Assembly: GCA_023374025.1 (NCBI GenBank)
Contig: SIJG01000007.1
Span: forward strand, 3,166,636 to 3,230,635
From: Heterodera schachtii
Lineage: Eukaryota; Nematoda; Chromadorea; Rhabditida; Heteroderidae
DNA length: 64,000 nucleotides
Reading direction: 5' to 3'
Shown one piece after another: positions 34,554 to 45,453 of the stretch. The notes below the pieces were generated by a model. That model did no database searches. It saw only the letters and a program-made list of their open reading frames with translations, and was not told where the DNA came from. Each line of letters opens with the position of its first letter. The first letter of the stretch is position 1. The translations under genes and the position numbers were made by a program.

Positions 34554-35258
34554 CCAATTACGATGCCAATTTGTATCAAAAATTGGCACAATTCGCCAAA
34601 TTTTTCAGCGAAAGGCCAAAGGACGAAAAAAAGGAATGAAGAATTGTTTTGTTTTTTGTTTGTACTTTTTTGACATTTGCTTTTCATCTTTTCACAATTC
34701 GAAAGCTTTTTTCATGCGTTTCCAGACATTTGCGCACGGACATTGCGCCCCGGACATTACGTCTCGGACATTTGCGTCTATGTACAAAATCGGGTTCAAA
34801 TTTAAAATTTTTTTCAATCCCTGAAAGTCTATAAACAGCTATAAATAAGCGACAAAAAGTGATTGTGTCTGATAATTTGAAAATCAGTAAATTTTTTGAA
34901 AAAACCATCATAATTCAAACAGGAGAATTAATGCTCCTAATCAATTATAAAATGTGTTTTCATAATTTTAATGCTGCTTTGGCAATCAAGACTTGAAAAA
35001 ATTTTAGTTTGAATTTGATTTTGGATATAGGCGCAATGTCTGGGGCTCAAATGTCCGAGACGTAATGTCCGTGTCGCAATGTCTGGGCACGCGTGAAAAA
35101 AGCTTTCGAGCTGTAAAATGATGAATAAGTTGAAAAGCAAATGTCAAAAAAGTTCATACAAAAAAACAATTATTCATTCTTTTTTTTCGTCCTTTGCCCT
35201 TCGCTGGAAAATTTGGCGAATTGTGCCAATTGTTGCTACAAATTTGCATCGTAATTGG
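34554..35258. mobile_element. Foldback element, ~230-bp inverted arms (CCAATTACGATGC ends)
   Basis: The left arm starts CCAATTACGATGCCAATTTG and the right arm is its imperfect reverse complement, ending CATCGTAATTGG. Both arms contain a run of CAGACATTTGCGCC/CGGACATTACG units. A partial relative lies at about 42,700-42,880. I did not find a convincing target duplication or any transposase. Confidence 0.65.
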
Positions 35259-35339
35259 TCAAGAACTTGGTAGAAACAAAAAATTTTTTTTACACAAATT
35301 TAAAAATAATGCAAAAAATTAATTCAAACAAAATTTGTC

Positions 35340-35481
35340 AATCAATGAAATTTTCTAGAAAATTTGCTAGTAATGTTTTCATAAAAATTCAATTGCCTCC
35401 ATAATTTCTTCTCCAAAGTTGGCTTTCCATATGCAAATGTTCTGTGCCGAAATATTTATCATTTCAGCAATTTCCTTGTCA
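35340..35481 (-). pseudogene. 3' fragment of a secreted-HTH gene
   Basis: The minus strand encodes the third HTH unit and C-terminal region of the family (IAEMINISAQN-like, ending near ATTTCTTCTCC). It stops abruptly at about 35,481, where an oppositely oriented copy begins. It is a broken copy at an inversion-type junction. Confidence 0.55.
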
Positions 35482-36061
35482 TTGGAGAAAAATGGGAAGA
35501 AAAAGAAGAAAAACAACGAAATGAAATCAAAAAAAGAGAAATAATTGCAAAATATTATAAAATAAAAGAAAAAATAAAGGAAAAAGGAAGAAAATATTCC
35601 GCGAAAGAATGGAGTAAAATTAATACGAAAATAGCGAAAAAATTGGGGACAAATCGCAAATATATTTATAAATGGATTAAAGAATTAGGTCTTCAAAAAA
35701 AAATGATAAATCAAAAAGTGATGAATAAAAACACGAAATTGTTCAAAAATTTATTACAATGACCAAAGAAAATAAACAAAAAAGAAAATATTCGCCAAAA
35801 GAATGGCGCCAAAATTATGCCGAAATTTGCAAGAAAATTGGAGTTAGCCGATTCATAATTGAAAAATGGAAGAAACACTTTGGAATTCGCTGTAAAAGAA
35901 AAACGGAGAAAGAAAAAATGGAAAAAATGAAAATTTATTGGAAAATTAAAAAAGAAAATCCAAAAATAAGTGACAAAGAAATTGCTGAAATAATCAACAC
36001 TTCGGCACAGAACATTTGGAGATGGAAACCAAAATTTGGAGAAGAAAATTTCCAATTTTAG
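35482..36061 (+). pseudogene. 5'-truncated secreted-HTH gene copy
   Basis: It begins mid-gene at GGAGAAAAATGGGAAG (the EKWEEKEEKQ region of the family), with no signal peptide, abutting an inverted fragment of the same gene. All three HTH units can be followed, but there is a frame change near 35,700. The last 100 codons (35,759-36,061) are open and end in the family's EENFQF C-terminus. Confidence 0.6.
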
Positions 36062-36290
36062 GCAATCGGATGGATTTTCATGAAAACATTGCTCGCAAAT
36101 TTTCCAAAAAATTTCATTTATTGACAAATTACATTTTCAAATTTATTTGATCGGTTCTGAAATTGGTTTAGTATGCGCCGAGCTATACTCAAAAGTGTAA
36201 GCCTACTACTCAATAGTGTCCAAGCCTACTATGCATTAATGAATATAAATTTATTTATTTTTTTATTCCCATTCTCTTCTCCATTTTTGC

Positions 36291-36645
36291 CTTCTCCCAT
36301 TTTTCAAGTCACTTTTTCCCCACCAATAATTCAAGAAATACTAATCCTACCTCATTTTTCGCCCGTAAATGTTAATTACATTTAATTCTGAACACTATTG
36401 AGAAAGAAAAAGTAAAAAACTATGAAAAATTGCCAACTCATGTTTCCCATTCCTCATGTTTCCCATTCGCTTCTCCATTTGCGCCTTCTCCCATTTTTCA
36501 AGTCACTTTTTCCCCACCAATAATTCAAGAAATACTAATCCTACCTCATTTTTCGCACGTGAATGTTAATTATATTTAATTCTGAACAGTATTGAGAAAG
36601 AAAAAGTAAAAAACTATGAAAATTGCCAACTCATGTTTCCCATTC
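36291..36645 (+). repeat. Tandem duplication (~193-bp offset) before the envelope remnant
   Basis: The block starting CTTCTCCCATTTTTCAAG and ending TTGCCAACTCATGTTTCCC is present twice with few differences. The second copy runs into the start of the envelope-like coding region, where ATTGTAG could be a splice acceptor. Confidence 0.65.
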
Positions 36646-36660
36646 GCTTCTCCACATTGT

Positions 36661-37583
36661 AGAAACGAATTAGATGCATTGTTGATGAAATGCGCCCTTT
36701 CGTTGGACGCATGCACAAAATGCCGTCCCGATCACAGCGAAGGTATTGTTCGATGCCACTGCAAGGAAGTGGACATCGAAAGATGGCGGAACGATCCGTC
36801 TAAACGATTGCCACTCTCGGTCGGCCCTTTAACTCTTAATTATCGAAACCTAGGCAGGTTTGGGCTGAGTCTGAATATGTACCCGTTCAAATGGCCTTAA
36901 AAATGGAGGGTTTGACTCTAAGCATTAGGAAAGATATGGCCAAATGCATAATCACACCAGGGGGCTTAGCAGGCTGCTATGGATGTCGGATGGGAAGCCG
37001 TTTTAACTTCACTTGTAAGGCATCCCTCGGCAATCCCCTGGCGGATATAATTTGTGATAATGGTGCCCGTTGGGTTACACATTGTACAGAAAAATCAATA
37101 AAAATGAATGTGTCATTATCCCTAAATGAAGGGGAGGTAAAAACCGTTTGCCATGTATGTTGCCCCGGGGGCATTACCAATTTTACGATGGAAGGACTTT
37201 TACATTATTTGCCTATTATTAGAGGCGAATGGAAGATTTCTGGAAATAAAGTCGAAAGAGGTTCTCAATGGCCCGACTTTTCGATACTAGAACATTTTTA
37301 TCGAGTTTTTAGTTGGGTCCTAGGCGGACCTCAACTTTTCATAGTTGTATGCGTTTTTTGTGCAGGAATCATCGGGTTGTACATTTGTTTGAAATGTAAC
37401 CCAATTTTCCGTGCCTATCGCCGATTGATTCGAGTAGTCACTCTGATCACCATTTTGTTGATCACTGCACCATTGGTCACATGTGATGAAAACACCAAAG
37501 ATGAAGAGACGATCATCGAACAGTCATGGTCACAATTCAAATTTTTGCTTTCCAAATTCAAGGCAGAATTAGCATGGGAGTAG
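36661..37583 (+). pseudogene. Phlebovirus-Gc-like envelope glycoprotein, C-terminal part, frame-broken
   Basis: Two overlapping plus-strand frames (to about 36,897 and from about 36,891) form one cysteine-rich protein. It contains the pattern GCYGCRMGSRFNFTC typical of phlebovirus-like class II fusion glycoproteins, and many paired cysteines. A transmembrane helix (LFIVVCVFCAGIIGLYICL) follows, then a basic CNPIFRAYRRL tail and a second hydrophobic stretch. The N-terminal half is missing, and a one-base frame change lies near 36,880. Such glycoproteins were captured by nematode LTR elements, so this is probably an orphaned env remnant. Its stop codon abuts the inverted repeat at 37,580. Confidence 0.65.
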
Positions 37584-37731
37584 TTAATGACGACCTTTTG
37601 TCCGGATTACGGTAGCCCCCCATACCTATGGGAGGGCTGCAGGCCAACTGAGCGCCAGCCATCTGAGCGCCAGCCAAGTGAGCGCGGGCCATTTGAGCGC
37701 CAAAATTTTCAGTACTGAAGCCAAAACCTAT
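37580..37731. repeat. Right member of the large inverted repeat pair (partner 21,367-22,225)
   Basis: Reverse complement of the left member: TGTCCGGATTACGGTAG, CCTATGGGAGG, about two 15-bp minisatellite units, then CAGTACTGAAGCCAAAACC. It lacks the minisatellite expansion and the foldback insertion seen on the left. Confidence 0.7.
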
Positions 37732-37739
37732 AAAAATTT

Positions 37740-39965
37740 TTAAAAATTTTATTCATCTCCCTTTTTGATAGAAAAATTATCAGAGTGCCTTATTTTAGTG
37801 CGTTTCTGATCACTTCCTAGAAAAATATTTATGAATTAATTTTGCAAAAAATAATGGAACCAGAATTTATAAAAAAAAATTTTTCATGAAATGAGTATAT
37901 AATTTTAAAATAGGTTAATTCTCGTCCTTTCAGTATCCCTGCTAAGTTTGGTGTGCTTCTGATCACTACTCGAAAAATTATGAGTGATTGAATTTTCACG
38001 AAAAAGTTAAGCCTTAACATTTTGGCATATTTAAAAGCAATTAAAAATTTTATTCATCTCCCTTTTTGATTGAAAAAGTATCAGAGTGCCTTATATAACA
38101 TGTATATAAAATTTGGTGCGTTTCTGATCACTTTCTAGAAAAATATTTATGAATTATTTTGCAAAAATAATGGAACCAGAATTTATAAAAAAAAATTTCT
38201 TCATGAAATGAGTATATAATTTTAAAATAGGTTAATTCTCGTCCTTTAAGTATCCCTGCAAAGTTTGGTGCGCTTCTGATCACTACTCGAAAAATTATGA
38301 GGTGATTAAGTTACACTAAAAAGTTAAGCTTAAAATTTTTGGAATATTTAAAAAGCAATTAAAAATTTTTAAAAATTTTATTCATCTCCCTTTTTGATAG
38401 AAAAATTATCAGAGTGCCTTATTTTAGTGCGTTTCTGATCACTTTCTAGAAAAATATTTATGAATTAATTTTGCAAAAGATAATGGAACCAGAATTTATA
38501 AAAAAAAATTTCTTCATGAAATGAGTATATAATTTTAAAATAGGTTAATGCTCGTCCTTTCAGTATCCCTGCTAAGTTTGGTGCGCTTCTGATCACTACT
38601 CGAAAAATTATGAGTGATTGAATTTACACTAAAAAATTAAGCCTAAACTTTTTGGCATATTTAAAAGCAATTAAAAATTTTATTCACCTCCCTTTTTGAA
38701 AGAAAAATTATCAGAGTGCCTTATTTTAGTGCGTTTCTGATCACTTTCTAGAGTGATTAAGTTACACTAAAAAGTTAAGCTTAAAATTTTTGGAATATTT
38801 AAAAAGCAATTAGAAATTTTTAAAAATTTTATTCACCTCCCTTTTTGATAGAAAAAGTATCAGAGTGCCTTATATAACATGTATATAAAATTTGGTGCGT
38901 TTCTGATCACTTTCTAGAAAAATATTTATGAATTGATTTTGCAAAAAATAATGGAACCAGAATTTATTAAAAAAAATTTTTTTCATGAAATGAGTATATA
39001 ATTTTAAAATAGGTTAATTCTCTTCCTTTCAGTGTCCCTGCAAAGTTTGGTTCGCTTCTGATCAGTTTCTGAAAAAAAAGTTAAGCCTAAACTTTTTGGC
39101 CTGTTTAAAAAGGAATTAAAAAATTTTTTAAATTTTTATTCATCTCCCTTTTTATAGAAAAAGCATCAGAGGGCCTTATTTAACATGTAAAGAAAATTTG
39201 GTGCGTTTCAGAGCAGTCTCTGAAAAAATATTAATGAAATAATTTTGCAAAAAAATGAATAGTGAAACTTTAAAAATTCATAGAAAATTTAAATTCATAG
39301 GTACTACTGCGAAATCAACGCAGAGACGCCTTTCCTTGACCTTTTTAGGCCCCTGCATAACCTGGTGCGTTTCTGATCACTACTCGAAAAATGAGTGATT
39401 GAATTTTCACTAAAAAGTTAAGCCTAAACTTTTTGGCATATTTAAAAGCAATTAGTGGTGCGCTTCTGATCACTACTCGAAAAATTATGAGTGATTAATT
39501 TACACTAAAAAGTTAAGCTTAAAATTTTTGGAATATTTAAAAAGCAATTAAAAATTTTTAAAAATTTTATTCATCTCCCTTTTTGATAGAAAAATTATCA
39601 GAGTGCCTTATTTTAGTGCGTTTCTGATCACTTTCTAGAAAAATATTTATGAATTAATTTTGCAAAAAATAATGGAACCAGAATTTATAAAAAAAAATTT
39701 CTTCATGAAATGAGTATATAATTTTAAAATAGGTTAATGCTCGTCCTTTCAGTATCCCTGCTAAGTTTGGTGCGCTTCTGATCACTACTCGAAAAATTAT
39801 GAGTGATTGAATTTTCACGAAAAAGTTAAGCCTTAACATTTTGGCATATTTAAAAGCAATTAAAAATTTTATTCACCTCCCTTTTTGAAAGAAAAAATAT
39901 CAGAGTGCCTTATATAACATGTATATAAAATTTGGTGCGTTTCTGATCACTTTCTAGAAAAATAT
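37740..39965. repeat. Second satellite, ~300-bp units with deletions, related to the first in inverse orientation
   Basis: About six to seven irregular copies contain CCTTTTTGATAGAAAAATTA and TAGGTTAATTCTCGTCCTTT. The block TAGGTTAATTCT...CCTTTCAGTATCCCTGC is the reverse complement of a block present in every 488-bp unit. The two arrays therefore share an ancestor and lie in opposite orientation. The array ends abruptly in an HTH gene fragment. Confidence 0.85.
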
Positions 39966-39966
39966 T

Positions 39967-40410
39967 CGGCATAATTTTATTGCCATTCTTTTTTGAATAT
40001 TTTCTTTTTTGTTTAAATACATTTGCCATTGAAAGGACCTTTTGAACAATTTCTAATTTTTCTTCATCACTTTTTGATTTGTGACATTTTTTGTTGATTA
40101 AGCCCTAATTCTTTAATCCATTTATAAATTTTGTTTCGATTTTTACCCAATTTTTTCGATATTTTTCCTTCAATTTTATTCCATTCTTTTTTTGAATATT
40201 TTCTTCCTTTTTGCTTTATTTTTTCTTTTATTTTATTATATTTTGTAATTATTTCTCTTTTTTCTTCCAAATTTTCTGCTTCTTTTTCTTCCCATTTTTC
40301 TCCAAATATTTCATCAAATGACTTTTGTTTTGTTTTTTATTTTCTGTTCCGATTTGGTCAAATTTGATGATTAAAATTACATTTAAAAATAATAGTAGCA
40401 ATAATTTCAT
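39967..40410 (-). pseudogene. 3'-truncated secreted-HTH gene copy
   Basis: It starts with a signal-peptide-like segment (ATG at 40408-40410) and keeps FDEIFGEKWEEKE and the first HTH unit (ISKKLGKNRNKIYKWIKELG). The frame then breaks after NQQKMSQIKK, and a further part of the gene is joined directly to satellite DNA at about 39,966. Confidence 0.6.
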
Positions 40411-40419
40411 CTTTCTGGA

Positions 40420-41245
40420 ATTATATTCCCAAATATTAATTTATATATTTTTTTTAATCCACTAAGCACATGTAAAAGCTGAATTATATTGAATTTCCGG
40501 AAAAAATCTTCAATCTAATTTATTTGAGAAAATAATGATTTCCTCCCTATTGATTAGATTTATTTAAAAGAAAAAATTTTTAATTAAATAATTTAATTTT
40601 TCACCTACTGAACGAAAAAAATAAAAATAAAATGAAAACCCGAAAATGAGTGAATAGAAAATTTGAAAATGATTAAAATTTGTAATTCAATTATTTTAAA
40701 ATGAAAGATATTATTTTTTAGAAAAGTTAAAATGATTTAGAGCTCTTTAACCATCAAAACCACTTAAATTCAGTTTTCTTTATCTAAAAAAAATCAAAAT
40801 CAAAATTTAATTTTTTTTTTTTTTTTTAGTATTTCGAAATTCTTAAATAATCTAAGCCATTGAATTATTGAAAAAACCTGACCTGACCAGGATTCAAGAC
40901 TCAAGATTAAAAATTCTATTTTTTGTACAGATTAATAACAAATTTAGCAAAAAAGCCAATTTTTAGCTTAATGGAATAGAAAATAAAATTATTAAAAAAA
41001 TAAATATTTTCATTAATAAATGTGATCAGTAGAATTAGCATTATAATTTTAATTATTATTTTTTAAATGTTGGATTTGTAATTGTTTCCGGAAATCAATA
41101 GATAACTGCGATTTTTCATGTGAATAAAAAGGCTCATTGGGATTTAATAAAAATAAAAAGCATTTTAGCTTTTCATTTCTTACATTTATAATAAATACAA
41201 AAATTTTATTAAAAAAAAATTATTTTTGAGAAATTCTTTTATCAA
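40420..41245. other. Between two divergent HTH copies; shared upstream blocks only
   Basis: AT-rich. The conserved family upstream block (TTTTTCATGTGAATAAAAAG) is present near 41,113-41,132 for the plus-strand copy, and a weaker form near 40,460 for the minus-strand copy. I see no gene. Confidence 0.45.
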
Positions 41246-41932
41246 ATGAAATTATTTCTTCAATTATTTTTAATTATATTTTTAATCGCCAAAATTGAAC
41301 AAATTGGAGCTGAAAAGAAAAAATTGCAACAACAAAAGTCATTTGACGAAATATTTGGAGAAAAATGGGAAGAAAAAGAAGAAAAACAACGCAATGAAAT
41401 CAAAAAAAGGGAAATAATTGCAAAATATTACAAAATAAAAGAAAAAATAAAGGAAAAAGGAAGAAAATATTCCGCGAAAGAATCGAGTAAAATTAATACG
41501 AAAATAGCGAAAACATTGGGAACAAATCGCAAATATATTCAAAAATGGATTAAAGAATTTGGTCTTCAAAAACAAATACAAAAAAGCTATAAATCAAAAA
41601 CTGATGAAGAAAAACACGAAATTGTTCAAAACTTCATTAAAATAACAAATGAATATAAGCAAAATGGAAAATATTCAACAAAAGAATGGGAGAAAAATTA
41701 TGCCGAAATTTGTAAGAAAATCGGAGTTAGCATTGGAACAATTGTCAAATGGAAGAAACAATTTGGCATTCGCAGTAAAAGAATAACGAAGAATGAAAAA
41801 ATTGACAAAATGAAAATTTATTGGCAAATAAAAATGGAAAATCCAAAAATAAGTGACAAAGAAATTGCCGAAATGATAAATACTTCAGCGAAAAACATTC
41901 GCAGATGGAAAGCCATTCAATTCTTAGAATAA
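41246..41932 (+). CDS. Putatively secreted protein with three helix-turn-helix units (copy 2, intact)
   Basis: 228 residues. Signal-like residues 1-22 (MKLFLQLFLIIFLIAKIEQI) precede FDEIFGEKWEEKEE, found in all copies. The HTH units are IAKTLGTNRKYIQKWIKEFG, ICKKIGVSIGTIVKWKKQFG and IAEMINTSAKNIRRW. Compared with copy 1 it shows many replacements yet stays open over its full length, which suggests at least past selection. The C-terminus is shorter (AIQFLE instead of a KFGEENFQF-type end). The AT-rich codon use matches its surroundings. Confidence 0.6.
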   Translation: MKLFLQLFLIIFLIAKIEQIGAEKKKLQQQKSFDEIFGEKWEEKEEKQRNEIKKREIIAKYYKIKEKIKEKGRKYSAKESSKINTKIAKTLGTNRKYIQKWIKEFGLQKQIQKSYKSKTDEEKHEIVQNFIKITNEYKQNGKYSTKEWEKNYAEICKKIGVSIGTIVKWKKQFGIRSKRITKNEKIDKMKIYWQIKMENPKISDKEIAEMINTSAKNIRRWKAIQFLE

Positions 41933-43531
41933 GAATTTTAAATGTTTCTTGCAAATTCCACAAAAAATAATTCCATTTTATTCACAAATTACATTTTCAA
42001 ATTTATTTGTTTCATTTATTTTAAATGGCTTTTAATTTTGTTTATATGATTTCTTCTCTATTATTTTGTTAAATAAAATTTTTTATTAAATTTAAAAAAA
42101 GTTATACACAAATTATTGAGTAAATTTTCGAACTTTTTTGGTTACAACTTTTAGTAAATTTTTTGCTAGATTTTCAAAAAAACCTAAAATAACAGAAGTC
42201 ACGTTGAACTATCGCCAAATACAAAGTTTCATAATTTTTCAAAGTTTCAGCCATTTATGATTTATTATTCTGCAAATAAATTTAATAATTAAATTTTAAT
42301 TTTATATCTGACTGTCTTAAATGATGTGTAATTAACCATTAAAAAATGGTTAATTAATGCTTAATTACCATATTTTTTCTAAATTTTTTAAAATTTTTTT
42401 AGCCTTATATAGAAAATTTTTAAGAAAAAATTTATATGTCTTTCTTCTGAAAATCTATTTTTTGATTAAATTTTGGAGAAATTCTCGGGGTGACAAGGTT
42501 TTGAGTGTAAATGAGGCCAATGTGAATGTTAAAAAATAAGAAAAAAATAATTTGAAAATTTCTACTAGAAAAAATCTATTACAGACTAATCGGAATACGA
42601 ATCAGAAATTAATTGTAAAAAAGGGATATTTTTAAAAAAATTTAATTTTTCTATTTTATTTAGTGACGAAACGTTCGGCCACCAAAAAAAAGGAATTAAT
42701 TTTGTTTTCTTTTGTATTACTTTTTTCCAACTTTGCTTTTCACATTTTCATCATTTTACAGCTCGAAAGTTTTTTTTCACGCGTGTCCAGACATTTGCGC
42801 CCCGGACATTACGACTCGGACATTTGAGCCCCAGACATTTGCGCCTATTTCCAAAATCGGATTCAAACTAGTTTTTTTTCAAATCTTGTTTGCCTAAACA
42901 GCTTTAAAATTATGAAAAACACAGAGAAATTCTTCTAAGGGTGAAATAGGCACAAAATGCCATAAAAATAACCTAAGGCTCCCATTTTTCTGATTTTAGG
43001 AAATGCAGTTTTGTTCGCTTTTCGAAAAATTAGTAAGGAACTAAAATTTTCAAAAAAGAACGTTAAACAATAATTAAAGAAAAAATTAAGGACACGCTAA
43101 TCCAAGAAGCAGGCTCACACAAAACTGAATTTAAATATTTAATGAATTTGTTTTTAAGAATTCAAATTTTAGTGAAAGTTTAATCCATAATAACTACCCA
43201 AAAAGCGATCAGAAATTCTGCAAATAGGGGGGAGGGGGGTTCTAATTCAGTAAATACGAATTTTTATTTAGTGAAAATAAACGCAAATAATATCTTAAGA
43301 GTGATCAGAAGATTCATGGTATGATAATTTTAAATTTTTCTCGACCAGAGCAATAGAAAAATGATTTGATGAGAAAAGTTCGATTTTTACCCTAAGTTTG
43401 ATAAAATTTAATAATTTTCTCTATTTAAAACATAAAAAAATATGAAACAAATTAATTCAATAAAATAAGACATAAATGTAAATTTTTTTGAAAATTTGCT
43501 ATCAATGTTTTCATAAAAATTCAATTGCCTT
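41933..43531. other. Repeat remnants, no gene seen
   Basis: It contains a partial copy of the 34.5-kb foldback element (about 42,700-42,880). It also has GGTGAAATAGGCACAAAATGCCATAAAAA near 42,942, whose inverted relative lies in the hAT element near 44,160. Otherwise AT-rich. Confidence 0.4.
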
Positions 43532-44636
43532 CTAAAATTGAAAATTTTCTTCTCCAAATTTGGCTTTCCATCTCCAAAGGTTCTTAGTCGAAGTGTTTAT
43601 CATTTCAGCAATTTTCTGATCACTTATTTTTGGATTTTCTCTTTTAATTTGCCAATAAATTTTCATTTTTTCCATTTTTTCTTTTTTCGTTATTCTTTTA
43701 TGGCTAATCCCTAGGGATCATTTTTTTATGTAAATACATGTTTTTTTCCTGGATTCTCCATAGCCTAATTAGTAGGAAAAACACTTTCTTTTTTGCGTTT
43801 GCGAACAAAAGTTGGGACTTTTATTTACATATTTTTACATATTTTCGGATTTTTCTACATATTACATATGTACATATTTTTATACATATTTTGGACTTTT
43901 TCGCATTTTTTCGTACATATTTTGCATTTTTTGAGAATTTTTAAGGAATTTTTTATTAAATGTCCCCAAAAATATCCAAAATTTCGCAATTTTTTCAAAA
44001 ATTTTGAGAATTTATAGAAATTTTTTGTGAAAAATAAAAATTTTTTTTGAAAATGTGCCCCAAAAAATAGTTTTTTTTTTTCAAAAATGAGATATCAAAA
44101 ATTAATTTTAAAATATTAAAAGATGATCTAAGCCTATTTAGGTCATTTTTATGGCAATTTGTGCTTATTTCACCCTTTAGAAAGAATTTTTTTTACAAAA
44201 AAATCACCATTTAAAAAATTTTATTTACATATTTTAGTACATATTTCTGGATTTTTTTTACATATTTCATACATATTTCAGTGTTTTTTATACATATTTT
44301 ATTTACATATTTCGCGATTTTTCTTACATAAAAAAATGATCCCTACTAATCCCAAATTCACTCTTCCATTTATCAATTGTCCCATGGCTAACTCCGATTT
44401 TCTTGCAAATTTCGGCATAAATTTGTTGCCATTCTTTTGCTGAATATTTTCGTTTTGTTTATATTCATTTGCCATTTCAATGAATTTTTGCACAATTTCA
44501 TTTTTTTCTTCACCAGTTTTTGATTTATAGCACTTATGTATTTGCTTTTGGAGACCAAATTCTTTAATCCATTTTTTAATATAATTATCATTTGTCCCCA
44601 AACTTTTTGCTATTTTCGTATTAATTTTATTCCATT
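43532..44636 (-). pseudogene. Secreted-HTH gene copy, C-terminal half, split by a hAT element and a Polinton
   Basis: The minus strand carries HTH units 1-3 of the family in two pieces. 44,636-44,346 has IAKSLGTNDNYIKKWIKEFG and onward, with a small deletion/frame change near 44,450. 43,711-43,532 holds the third unit and the EENFQF end. The gap between them is a 634-bp hAT element with its 8-bp duplication. The N-terminal part of the same gene continues at 62,762-62,757 and rightward, on the far side of the Polinton. Confidence 0.75.
43712..44345. mobile_element. Non-autonomous hAT element with 8-bp duplication CTAATCCC
   Basis: The ends TAGGGATCATTTTTTTATG and their inverted copy are flanked by CTAATCCC at 43704-43711 and 44346-44353. 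The inner sequence is rich in TTTACATATTT repeats. It disrupts the coding region of an HTH gene copy, so the insertion point is confirmed by the gene being continuous without it. Confidence 0.85.
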
Positions 44637-44752
44637 AGTAGTTACCCATGCAGATTTTCGCCCTTAATTTTCAGCCCCGCCATTTCAGTCCCAGTGGAAA
44701 GGGACACTTCAGTACCAGATTTAAACCTTTAAAAAACACCTATAATAAATAT
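44637..44752. repeat. Left terminal inverted repeat of the Polinton (core)
   Basis: These 116 bp match 62,641-62,756 in reverse complement; I see only one difference, near base 50. Beyond it the arms continue as a degenerate GAGGTGAAAATTAAAT-type repeat (to about 44,870 here). Confidence 0.9.
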
Positions 44753-44870
44753 AACAATCCCAGAGGAGGTAAAAATTAAAAAAATATCTGAAGAGGTAAA
44801 ATTAAAATGTTAAAAAAATCATGAAGTGGTGAAAAATATTATTATTAAGGTTATTTTTAAATCAAAATAA

Positions 44871-45453
44871 ATTTATATCTGCATTCATGGATAAACCTCA
44901 TACTTTTGCATAGCACATAATTAAATAAATGTGAACTCGTTCTGTTTGTGCATTTCTAAATTAAATTTTAGATGCGCAACCTCCAAACACTTAAAACAGT
45001 GCTTTTAATTAAATGAAGACAAACCCTAAACCCTTTAGTTTGTTCATTACATCCAAAGCATTTAGGGAGACACGGCCCAAAATTTAATTATCTGTTAAAT
45101 TTAATAATGTTCACACCGCTACGTCCAAGTATAACCTCAAAATCTCATTAAAATAAGCCGTTTCGCTCATGAGTGAGGGTATAAATAGCCGACCGTTCAC
45201 AGCGAAAAGCCCCTTTCTTCCATTCATTTACAACTCCTGCAACGTCCTACTCCTTTATTCTAACCAAAAAGCCTCCGCATCGCTCTGCTCTTCGAACTCA
45301 AATACCTCAATTCCTCTTTACTCAGCATTTGCTTCCATTTCTGACCATTACCCTACTCATTTCATAAACCCTAACAGTATTTAAATTATAAATTTGTGCG
45401 CTTTAATTAAAATTATTTTAATACAAATCTCATAATTCATACCCAATATTATA
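44871..45453. other. Polinton left leader
   Basis: No gene is recognised. It contains the pPolB promoter and a probable 5' untranslated region rich in CTCC and TTCATT. A 71-codon open frame at 45,169-45,384 overlaps the TATA box, so I do not consider it coding. Confidence 0.5.
45180..45188 (+). promoter_or_regulatory. Canonical TATA box upstream of pPolB
   Basis: TATAAATAG in a GC-richer context (GAGGG before, CCGACCG after), 274 bases before the pPolB ATG. It would place a start site near 45,210. A GTATTTAA at 45377-45384 is a possible alternative. Confidence 0.6.

Noticed and set aside
34501..35140. Small ORFs at 34.5-35.1 kb
   Set aside because: They are translations of the inverted arms of the foldback element at 34,554-35,258.
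22225..39965. CRISPR-like or bacterial repeat array
   Set aside because: Units are ~300-490 bp with no short-repeat/unique-spacer pattern, and the DNA is clearly eukaryotic.
45169..45384. 71-codon ORF before pPolB
   Set aside because: It begins upstream of the TATA box itself, so it cannot be fully transcribed from that promoter, and it shows no domain.
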